A stretch of DNA of 64,000 nt from Pyrocephalus nanus (taxonomy: Eukaryota; Chordata; Aves; Passeriformes; Tyrannidae): positions 16,341,001 through 16,405,000 of the forward strand of contig CM076270.1 in NCBI GenBank assembly GCA_038380795.1, in the 5' to 3' direction. Below the pieces are notes generated by a model, which saw nothing but the letters and a program-made list of their open reading frames with translations, made no database searches and was not told where the DNA came from. The position numbers and the translations under genes were made by a program. Shown in pieces: positions 23,201-33,067 of the stretch (position 1 is the stretch's first letter; every line of letters begins with the position of its first letter).

Positions 23201-25097
23201 AAGGGCAGGGAGGCAGCCATGCATGCACAGATCTAGCAGCTAACTGTGCTTGATTCCCTCTGGCAGCCCTGTCAGGACCTTGGCGTTTATATTTACGAGA
23301 TGTCACTCCAGGAAAGGTTCTTACACCTGTACTGAGCCCCTTCAAAATTCACACACCAGAAATATTCATTACTGAAGATTTCTGAAAAAAAATTCAAGTC
23401 CTGTAGCAAAGTGCATCAGCTCTCCCTGGCCTCAGAAAACACTTATGACCCTCTCACCAGCTGCACCAGAGCAGCATTCTAACCATCTCCTCCTTAGTGT
23501 TATTGTGGGAAATTCCCTGACCTGGAAAGGAGATTATTCCTCGGAGTTCTGACTAAAGCAGATCACTTTCCTTCTCACCGGCACATTTCTCAACAGGGAA
23601 GCATGAGTAGTTTCTCGGCTATCTTTTCCTTTTTAAATATACTTACTGCCATCCCAGTTGGGCAAAATGCTTTGAGGGCTGAACACAAGCCTCTGTGTTT
23701 TCAAGTCTGGCACTGATATTTCCTTGGGGCTCCCAGGGAGAAGCTCTGAAATACTGGTTATCTTTGTGAGCTCCAGCAGGAACAGCCTCACATGGAGCCA
23801 GGGGAAATGCTCTCAAATACATTCCACGTTATGGCTTACCTGATCTACAGTGCAGGCAATGAACCATAATTCTATATTCCACAAAACACGAAGTGCATGA
23901 GCATGTGCTCATTGCTGTGTGTGGAAGTCCCTACTCAGCTGCCACCTTTGAGAGCAGGTACTGTCTAATCCTTATTTAAACCCCAGCTCCATTCCCCTCC
24001 CACAGGGTGCAGGCTCACTCAACCTTTCAGAAAATTCACTCATTTCCCTGACTTCTGTATGGGCTTTGCCCAGGAGAGTCAACCTGGACTGGAAATTCCC
24101 TCCATACTGCACGCTGTGCCAAGTCTCATTCAGTAGGGCACGGGATAATAAAAAGGAGCAGATAATTTTGACTGAAAGGCAATGAAACCTGAGCTCTGAA
24201 AGGAGCAGGGAAGGATTCATTTGTAAGAAGCTCTGCTGTGATAAGAAACTCAAAATTAGCAGGTAGCTTGCAACCAGGATAATGTGCTGTTGAATACACT
24301 GGTTACTATGGCAGGCATGCTGAGAGCTGCAGAGGCTTTGTGCTCCTCGCAGGGAACGTGTGTGTAACAGGACAGATTCGTGTCCAATCTATCACTTCTT
24401 CATTTGCAATTCCAAAGCAACTCAGGTTTGGCTCCCCACACCTTCTGTCAGCAGCCACAAATGAACAGGACTACTGAGAACAGTCCACACCTACACATGG
24501 ACTTTATCTCTCGAACAAAACCATGGAAGCATTCTGTTTTCTGCAGCTTCACAACTAAAACTCCTGCTGCTGGGGCAGCTGGGGCTGTCAGGACTTCTCA
24601 GTTCCATCACTAGAGCCTCCCCTCTCCAGGCTCTCCCACATCCCTGCTGTCCTCTCCTATCCACATCCACATCCATGTGAGAGCTGCTGCCCACAGCTTC
24701 CTCAGGCTCTCACCACACCAGTTCTCCTCCTTCCTCTCTCCTCAACTCTTTCTCCTGTATTCATGGTATTCAGACTTGTTGCTTCCCTCAAACTGTCCCC
24801 TGTCACATCCTATCCTCTGCCCAGCTCACAATATGTGCCTTCCTTGAATTCACCCGGGGCCTCCTCCTGACTTGCAAAAAGTGATCCAGATGCACAAGAG
24901 CTGGTCCACAAGTTTCTTCCTAACAGCTTCCTAAAATAACACCATAATGCTTATAAAGCAGACAGATGGATTTGGAGTAACGGTCTAACTATGCTATCTC
25001 CGGTACCTTCAATCCCAGGATTTTAAAATTATGCAACAACAAAAATTTTAATTCCCCCATTCTTCACCTGCCTCATAATATTTGCATCCTTAGGATC

Positions 25098-25200
25098 TAA
25101 AAAAAAACCTCAGTCAAAACCCAAACAAACAAACAAATAAACAAAACCCCAACACTCCCTCCCAAAATAAACCAAAACTAAACAAAAAAATTACAAAACC
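25098..25200. repeat. A/C-rich low-complexity stretch with (AAAC)n
   Basis: The stretch contains an A-run, ACAAACAAACAAACAAATAA and further AAAC-like units over about 100 bp. It is simple-sequence DNA without coding signal. Confidence 0.7.
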
Positions 25201-26877
25201 TCCTGCCAAATTGTTGTTGGCAGCACAATTCATGAGAGGCACAGCTCCCTCAGAGCTCTCATTAAGTTTTTACACCTTACCTGTGCTCATTCCTCAAACT
25301 GAGCTTGCTCTAGCATTGTTAAAGGATCTGGAGATGCAAACCAAGGAATACTTTTGGTTGTTATAGTGGGTCAGTCTTTCTTAACTGCGTGCAGGGCAGC
25401 AGTGAGCCTCTGCAGACTGGGAAGTTAATTTACAGTTCCCTCAGATATCCCACCTCTTAAAAAAGACTCCATTTATATAATGAAAATTCCCCTCCAATCC
25501 TACCATAGCAATCAGTGGATGTCCCCACAGACAGAAGCCTTGGATCTGTCCAAGCAGAGCATCTGCTGGTGTTGGATGTGTCTTCTGATGCTTCAGCAGA
25601 TGGGAGATCCTGGGATCTCACAGCACAGTCAGGAAGCATGACCCCCCCCAGTGCATGAGCTCCTGGTGTGTTCATAGCACAGGGAGCTTTCCCAAGTGGA
25701 AGCTACCAGATATATCGACAGGGAGGCTCCGTGCCTGGAGAACAGACACCTGACATCACTCAGCAGTGGCAAGTGCAGGCAGTGGCCCTGAGAGAGAGCA
25801 CTGGGGCTCTCCCCTAAATACCCAAATTCCCTCCCTTCTGTGCTCCTCACCTGGAAGTTCAGGATAATGTGTGTTCCTAACCCTCCCCAGGCCTTGCACT
25901 GCAGCACTCATTTGGCAGCTCCACTCAGAGAGCATTTGGCACTCAAAATTATCTTCCAAGTCAGTCCCTGGGATTCAGTCAGGTTCTAATATCCTCTGTC
26001 TACAGTGACAATCAGAACTCGTAATTTTCTGTGTGTAATTGCCTCTGAAACTCCAAGATGTAGCTTCAAAGCTCCACTTGCATGAAAAAAGTATAAACTT
26101 GGAAAGTTTTTACTCAAAGAAAAGGAACTAATATTTTGTACACTTATAAAAACCTCACCTCATAACATGAGAAAGTTTTGAGGGAGGAGAAAGAACAGTC
26201 CATCCAGAGATGATAATAAATCTGACAAGGGACAGAAATTCTAGGATCAAAGACAGAACTTCATTATATTAGGAAAAATGACTAATTACCTTGTGATTCA
26301 TGCACCCTAATGGAGTTAGAGAGTTCAGTCTGCTCCATCAGTGTCATCAAGTCTTTGTCCCCTCAAATTATGGCTCCTTGCCTGCTCTGTAGATCAGGAA
26401 AGTATGATGGAATAACTGGGTATTTAAATAGGGTGACAATAATTTTAAAGAGCAATTCTGTGTTTTTTACATGCCCCAATAGGCCATTTTCTAAAATGCC
26501 TTGAGGAAAATCTTCTGAAGTTAGTAACATTCACTTTTTGGGGGACAAAAAGTAGATCTGATAAGAGCCAGCTTTTATTTATTCTTAACGAGACAAGTTT
26601 GCAGATCCTCACACCATCAATAGTGAGTAGCTCCTGTCTCACCTTACTGTTAAAATCACCAATCATGGCAGAGCCCAGGGGTGAGGCAAACCCCATTTTC
26701 CTTTCTCATGATCTACTTTACAGCGTTCCGAGGCAGGGGCTCGTTGTGTTCTGTGTTTTCATGGCACAACAAGGGCATACTCGATGAACAAGGACACAAA
26801 TGCTGCAGCACTTCAAAATAACATGGTGCATGAAAACCTGCAGCATTTATTGGTATTAAAACCCAAGAGAGGGCAGG

Positions 26878-26880
<3 letters not shown>

Positions 26881-26907
<27 letters not shown>
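26881..26907. repeat. Poly-T run of 27 bases
   Basis: An uninterrupted T27 homopolymer, the longest in the window. Read on the minus strand it would be a poly-A tail for a retroposed sequence lying at higher coordinates, but no such sequence was recognised. Its exact length is the kind of call most prone to sequencing error. Confidence 0.85.
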
Positions 26908-26911
<4 letters not shown>

Positions 26912-27479
26912 ATTTAAGTCAGAAGCTCTGCAGAGAGAGGAAACAACTGAGTTCTTAAAAAGATGAGAAAGGCACACCGACCTCCTAGGTCACTGTTTAA
27001 AGCAAGTTTCCATGCAATTCTTTAGTACCACACCCCACCACTTAACAATACAAAGGACCTTAAAGATGATAGGCAGAATAATTTGGTCCATGCTCAACAT
27101 TTAAATGGAAACTCCCTGCTATGGCTGACAAATCAGATGTACCTGCAGCCATCAGGATGGCAGGGAGATCAAGGCAGAGTAAGAGAGAAGAGGTGGGCAA
27201 TTAATCAAGAGCACCTTTCCATTAATTTTGTCACGGAGCATCATCTCTGCCAGCAGCCTGTGCATCAGCCAGCTTGGGCATATTTCCCATCAACTGCAGC
27301 CAACACTGCCCCGTGTCACCTGTTTGTAAACAGCATTGCAGAGTGTCCTGATTTAATGACAATCTGTTCAGGAGGTGGGACCTCTGTTGAGGTAAAATGC
27401 CCCTTCTCTTCTGCCTATTTCCCTCCACCCAAAATATTGACCAGTATTTTGCAGTTAGGAGGAGTCTGGATGGAGGAGG

Positions 27480-27592
27480 GAAAAAAAAAAAAAAGAGTTT
27501 TACTAAAACAAACAAACAAACAAAACAAAACAAACAAAAACCAAACAAAATAGAACAAACAAAACGAAACAATAACAGAACAAATGTCACCT
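27480..27592. repeat. A15 run followed by (AAAC)n-rich tract
   Basis: A poly-A run starting near 27481 leads, after GAGTTTTACT, into about 80 bp of AAAC and AAAAC units. It ends at the edge of the CpG-rich block that begins near 27,593. It could be the tail of an old plus-strand retroposon or simple-repeat expansion. Confidence 0.75.
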
Positions 27593-28055
27593 AGACACCC
27601 TCCGCCCCCTTTGGTTAAAACGGGAAGAACCTGGAATAATATTTCTTTCAAAGAAAAGAAGTCGTGGTGCCAACCAAGGCAGCGATGCTGATCCCGACGG
27701 ACACCCCGCGACGCCGCAGCGATGGAACCAGAGAGGCACCGGGAACTCCTCCGAGTGCCCGGCGACAGGAATTCCTGCCCGGCAGGAAAATTGCGGCCAA
27801 AGGAACCGGCGGTGCCGGGAGCTCCTGCGAGTGCCCCGAGCGGGAGGCGCGCTGGGAAGGGCTGGCATCGGTCCTGCCTCGGGACCCGCTCCCAGAACAA
27901 GAGACAGAGAGCACCAGAAACGCTGCGGGGTCCCATCCTCTCCTCCCTGAGTCCTTGCGGTGTTTCACTTCAGGGATCCCCTTCCCACTCCCGGCACAGC
28001 CCAGTGGGGTGCGGGGTGGTCTCTCGTGCTTCCGAAATTGTATGATGACATGAAA
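27593..28055. promoter_or_regulatory. CpG-rich block (possible orphan CpG island)
   Basis: By eye this block of about 460 bp carries roughly 35 CpG dinucleotides and is clearly GC-rich, while the flanks are AT-rich and nearly CpG-free. It contains an internal duplication: 22-bp segments at 27739-27760 and 27815-27836 match at 20 positions (CCGGGA.CTCCT.CGAGTGCCC). Overlapping frames are open on both strands, as expected of GC-rich DNA, and none looks like a known protein. It lies between UGGT1 and HS6ST1, far from either promoter. It may be a promoter of an unannotated transcript, or a GC-rich repeat. Confidence 0.45.
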
Positions 28056-28059
28056 ACAA

Positions 28060-31000
28060 TTAAACAACAAAAAAAATCTTCCTCATTTAGCTAAAGGATA
28101 ACACAGCGTGTCTGGAGAACAGCAACCACGGGTACCTCCTGGCTCTTCTCCACTATCCCACATGGAAACCTGCACGGGGTCACCTTCATGTAATCCTGGA
28201 TTCATGTGGGAGAAATGGTCCTTTGTAACAACGTCTGGATGTGCTGCCTTTCTGTCACCTCCCACCCTGTACCCAGTGAAGGAATTGTAAAGGACACTTA
28301 AGGAAGAGCCCACTCTTACCCCAGCCACCATCTCCAGAAGGTGACAGACATCTTTTGGATGTGTTTCAGAGCATGGAAGAGTCTATGTACTCCTCTTTCA
28401 GGCCGTGAAGGAAAGGAAGCTCACAATCTGTCTACAATCACTAAAGTTCCTGCATAACAGTCCCTGGGTTTCAGTGATGGAGTTTTTCCTGCCACCACAA
28501 AAGAGCACAGAAGCTTTGGATTCCATCCTACCCTTAAAGAGCCTGACATGGTTTGGCAACCAGCAGCTTGTCTGTCTTTATGCCCTTATGCTCATCCTCT
28601 CCAACCCTTGCCCTCCAGCTCTCCAACCATTTCAGCATCATTTCAGTCACAGAAACTTTTGCCTTAAATACCAAAGGTAGTATATGACTGAATCTACGGA
28701 AGTGCCGAAAGCATCAGACACCTTACAGGCGAAGTTCTTCCCATAAGACATCTGTGCTCAAAAAAACCCCCGAATACAACATCAGTATGAGAAGAAGGAC
28801 TGAGGGGAAAACACCACGGACAAATAGAAAACAGATTTTGGAGAGGGAGAAACACACTTAAGCATTTTAACACACAAAAGGCAGCTCTGGACTACCTAAG
28901 AAGTGAATGATAGAGGCAAGGGCTGCTGTGAGGAACACACCACCTCCCACCTTTCCATCCCACCTCCCCATCCAAGAAGACAACTGCCTCACATACTCTC
29001 ACTGCCAGTTTCTTTGGGTTTTGGCTAATCCAGACCTGCAGGCCACCTTTACAAAGAGCAAGGAAGAAAGACGAAACAATTTGTTTTCACAAAGAAGCCA
29101 GGAGGATGGGGGTGGGGGGAAGGAATAACACAGAGAAAACAAAAAAAAATGAAATATGCTGATGTGGTTTGTAATTCTAGTCCTGCCACAGATGTTACAG
29201 GCACTGTGAATCGTTGAGTGCTTCTACTTAATAGAGTTATTTTCCCTTGTCAAGATGACTAAAATATACACAAAAGCAAGAATGGGCCTAGAGCAGAAAA
29301 CCCCTAACAAGCAACTGCTAACAAATGGCAGATCACTTGATGAGGAGGCAGTAAAGCCTGTTGTGTTGGCATGTAAACAGAAAGCTTTATTTAATGCTGT
29401 AATTGTTCCTCCCAAACACTGTCCCTATGGATGCATGGTTTGATTTTCTTGTGAAAGTCCTTAAATGTACATATAAGAAGTCCAGACAACACAAACACAT
29501 CTGCAGGGTTTAGCTGGCAGGCCAGCAGCCATCCCTGCTGGAGGACACTGCACTACCACACACAGCCCATGCCACAAAGCTCAGCTTGGCCAGAGTTTTA
29601 GCCCACCAAGGCCTGTCCCTGTCTCCATGTGCTGCCTTGGCAGAGCTAATCCTGGATTTGTTCCTCACTGGAGAAGGCAGCCATGGAAGTGCCTTTCACT
29701 GCCCATGGCACACGGCACTCGCCAGAACAGAGGCAGACAGGCAGAGATGCTAAAAACAACCTCTAAATTATTAAGACACTGCAAAGAAGAAACAACAAAG
29801 CCTGGACGTGCTAAGATTAAACAGTTTCCAAAAGATTATGGATGTCTCTCTCTAAGGGTAACACCAAAGAACTACAGACCAGGCCATGCCCACCAAGGCC
29901 AGGACTTCAGCCAGCACTCTGGCCCCCTGTTTTACATACTTTCCTTTGGAGAGCTTTCCAAGTGGAAGAGCAAAATCATTTCCTTCACAACAGTATTTAG
30001 AAATAAATGAGTGGAAAACTATGCAGAACAGTTGCAATAAAGGCTCCTGTGATAACAACAGGGAGGATCCTGTCGAGAGTTTCTTTTCCAACAGGACCAC
30101 TGTCTCCATTTTCACCCCTGAAACAACTAAATGTTGGTCATTTTAGCTGTTTCAGAAAGTCAGATGTTGTGGTTTAGCTCAAATTTAGAAGCCTATACAA
30201 AGCTGTGGCTAATTGGCATCCGTTTATAAATCCTCACTTAGCATCCAAATACTTGATATTAAGAAAAGACTATATGATCAGTAGAAATCAATACTGATGG
30301 GGGCTGTTGTAATATGCAAAACATCTGAGCATTCACCACTTTGGCTGCCCACTCTTATTCAGAAAACAATGTCTGGCAATAATTATCTGATCCCAAAGTA
30401 AGGGCTCTACAGGGAAGTTATTTACCCTCTCACAAAGGCCGTGTGATTTATACATGTTGTCATTGCCTATGCCAGAAAGCTGATGACTGATTACCACACA
30501 TTCATTGCATGATCAGGTATCCAGACTGAATTAACTAGATTAGGCCACGTGGAATTTCTGTACCATTTACAGCACAACTGAGTATAACATTTGGTTTAAA
30601 TCAATAAGAAAGAAGAAGCTTCTAAATGGAATCCAGCAAGAACTGGATAGAATATGTTAAAGCCACATGAATTAAATGTTTATTATTTATCACTATTACT
30701 CATTTATTGCACAAACATCTGGACTCCATACCATAATCTGATACAGTGTATTAGTGGGGAGAGCAAAATAAATATAAAAATAACATCTCGTTCATTAAAC
30801 ATTTGCAAAGCACATCCATTCCCAGCTCATGGAGGACAGGTATTCAAACTTTTCCCTTGTGTTGCTGGCTGGATATTGATTAAAAATCATCTCAGTTCTG
30901 CAGCTCCCTGTGCAAAGGTCATGAGATCCCTGGCTGGGATATTGCACGGCCTCCATCCCTGGGGACAGACCTTCTGCAGAGCAGGACTATGGGGTGGGCA

Positions 31001-31425
31001 AGAGTAGGGCAGGGACAGGAAATCACTCAAGAGAAGAAAAGCTTTTTATAAGAGCATCGCCAGAGAGACAAATGAGTAAATTCATGTCAGACAAAGAATT
31101 TCTAAGCCCTAAGAAACAGCATCACACCCCAAAGCTCCTGAAGATGCTAAAGTATAGTCTGATTAATAAATAGATACTGATAATCTTATTCATTTTAGGC
31201 TTATAGATGATGTTTGCAAAATATGAAGGTGTGATTTCTTTTCCAAGCCACATACTTCCCAGATCAATTAACGCACACAGGACCTTGCTAGAGAAGCCTT
31301 CCTCACTGGAGTCTCTGATTGCTTTAACACATAGCAATGGTCTATTAAATACTGTTCAATTCATGAATATTTAATGGCTACACCCCTTTTAATTTGAAGT
31401 TTATGAAATAACTACTATAGTAGAA
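28060..31425. other. Intergenic DNA, no gene seen
   Basis: Open frames are short and unsupported. The part from about 30,170 to 30,640 is unlike its surroundings in being AT-rich, complex and free of simple repeats, with several homeodomain-, SOX- and E-box-like words (CTAATTGG, TGATTA, AACAATG, CCACGTGG). This is compatible with a regulatory element but unproven. Confidence 0.45.
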
Positions 31426-31426
31426 C

Positions 31427-32030
31427 TCAAACTGTTTTACCATTAAGCCCACAATATAATTTTGTGAGTTTGTGTATGAATGTGTTTAGTTTTCTCCCTG
31501 AGCAGAGAAGGTCTAAGCTGATGTGCTGGGTTGTACCAGCTGTGTGATCCTCCCAGTTAATTTCTGGCAAGTTGAAGTCCTCCCTAAGGACAAGGGCAGT
31601 CGACTTGGAAGTGTCCCTTAGCTCCTCAGAATAACTCGCTGGTGTCATTATCCTGGCTGGGAAGTCTAGAGCAGACTCCTACAATGACATCCACGTTATT
31701 TGTTTGCCCCAGGCGCTCCCAACTGTGCCACTGCCAACTGTGACCTCCAGACATTCCAGCCCTTCCACTGCATACAGTGCCAGCCCCCAACCTCTTCTGC
31801 CCTGCCCATCCCTCCTGAAGAGCCTGTAACCATCCAACAGGGCACTCCAGTCCCAGGGCTCATCCCACCAGGTTTCACCTGTGCCAGTGATGTCAAACCT
31901 CTGGGACTGGGCCAAAGCTTTGAGCTCCTCTTGTTTGCGATCAATCAATGTAGAAAATCTTTGGCATTTCAGTGTTAAAGATTTGCTCTGCTTTTCCTCC
32001 TCCAGCAAACAGTGGCAAGAAAGAGGTTAT
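31427..32030 (-). mobile_element. Decayed CR1-like LINE fragment (endonuclease part of ORF2)
   Basis: On the minus strand, frames from 32008 down to 31427 carry the CR1 ORF2 endonuclease signature in order: KQEELKALAQSQRFDITGTG, ETWWDEP, GYRLFRRDGQGRRG, then after a frame change DVIVGVCSRLPSQDN, and finally the DFNLPEINWEDHTAG block. The glycine normally before DFN is replaced, a stop interrupts the middle, and the part between the first two blocks and the DVIVGVC block is shortened. Only part of the endonuclease is present, with no reverse transcriptase, so the copy is 5'- and 3'-incomplete and inactive. CR1 is the main LINE family of birds and reptiles. Confidence 0.88.
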
Positions 32031-32530
32031 TAAAGAGTTAAAGTAACTCTGTGTGGGATCGTAAGCCAGAGAAACAAAACACGACCTCTAACAAAAGCTC
32101 AGTACCACCTCCTCTGACACGGTGCAGTCGAGATCAGCTTTTCTATTCAGGAAGAGCAGGCTGTCACCTGGGGCAGCAGAACAGCCAGGGGCTGCTTATT
32201 GTTCGGGGAACAGCAGGATGTAAAGGAGGGTACTTACCAATTAACCTGAGGCAGCACATCGCCCAGAAGCAGCGCTGGATAGTGTAAAATGACCAGATAT
32301 AATAGAAACAGGGACATCCTGGACACAAGCATAAAGCAACTGAATAATCATCAGTGTGACCAAGGAAAAAACCAAACTCTGGAGGTCATCCCCTCAGTTA
32401 CTAATTTCTCCACTTCTTTTAACCCTCCTTCAAGCATCCTTTCTGCTCCTTTCCCCTTTTGCAATAGCTTGCTAGTATCCTTCCTCCTCTCCTTTTCCCG
32501 GAGGTTTCCACTGAGAGAGGAAGAAACATA

Positions 32531-32870
32531 TTAAAGATGGCGCAAAAAGACCATGTACAAACGAAAGCAATTTGCCAGCACAGACTTCTTGCGCCAGAGT
32601 ATCCTCCAGGCTTTTGGGAAGGCAAAGGAGGAGACAAACAGCAGTTTAACACAGGAACAGCACAGGGCCCCACACAGCAGGACAGTGCCAGTACCTCGGC
32701 AGCCGCGCTGTCCGGAGGGAGGGAACGGAGCCGGGAAGTTCCGCTGGCAGCTCGGCAAAGGGACCGTGCTGGTCATGGCGAGAGGCAACCCCGGAGAGCG
32801 GGACAGGAGGGAGCCTGGGCAGAGGGAAACTGGGAGGGACTGACTGCAGGACTGTGCCTGCCCCTCCTCA
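32531..32870. promoter_or_regulatory. Second GC- and CpG-rich patch
   Basis: From about 32,690 to 32,830 CpG is again frequent (GCAGCCGCGCTGTCCGGAGG, GGGAACGGAGCCGGGAAG). Frames of 134 codons are open on both strands, including one starting ATGGCGCAAAAAGACC at 32537, but neither resembles a known protein and both run into the adjacent minisatellite. It may be regulatory or the unique edge of a repeat. Confidence 0.3.
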
Positions 32871-33067
32871 CAGGTGAACCCCTCAGGATCACAGCTGAAC
32901 CCCTCAGAATTACAGGTGAACCCCCTCAGGATCACAGCTGAACCCCTCAGAATTACAGGTGAACCCCCTCAGGATCACAGCTGAACCCCTCAGAATTACA
33001 GGTGAACCCCCTCAGGATCACAGCTGAACCCCTCAGGATCACAGGCGAACCCCTCAGGATCACAGCT
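32871..33067. repeat. Minisatellite, about nine 21/22-bp units
   Basis: The core unit is ACCCCTCAGGATCACAGCTG and A, alternating with a variant in which AATTACAGGT replaces GATCACAGCT. An extra C in some copies makes them 22 bp, giving a dimer of 43 bp repeated three times. Variant units contain CAGGTGAA, which resembles a splice donor. The 21-bp units are a multiple of three, so they stay open in frame as PLRITAE/PLRITGE, but the 22-bp units break the frame. Confidence 0.92.

Larger units (their letters stand above)
14483..26880. other. Intergenic DNA with simple repeats, no gene seen
   Basis: No reading frame here is supported as a gene. The longest (144 codons on the minus strand at 18341-18775) has no recognisable domain. 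Contents include the AAAAC tracts listed separately, a T-rich stretch at 16636-16712, a short CTACAAC-containing tandem repeat near 18990, a pyrimidine-rich stretch at about 24,600-24,860, and an A/C-rich stretch at 25,098-25,200. Confidence 0.55.

Noticed and set aside
27045..27080. CR1 3'-end-like word (AAAGGACCTTAAAGATGAT) on the plus strand
   Set aside because: It resembles the reverse complement of the CR1 3' tail only over a short stretch, and neither the terminal repeat nor flanking CR1 sequence is present.
27083..27553. 156-codon plus-strand frame
   Set aside because: It ends in the A/AAAC tract, translating it as lysine, asparagine and threonine runs, which is typical of a chance frame.
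27415..28070. Overlapping 140- and 173-codon minus-strand frames in the CpG block
   Set aside because: Open on both strands and in several frames because GC-rich DNA has few stops; no domain seen.
32537..32941. 134-codon frame starting ATGGCGCAAAAAG
   Set aside because: It runs into the minisatellite, where 22-bp units shift it, and the unique part matches no family known to me.
32871..33067. CRISPR-like array
   Set aside because: Units are contiguous with no unique spacers, and the genome is vertebrate; this is a minisatellite.
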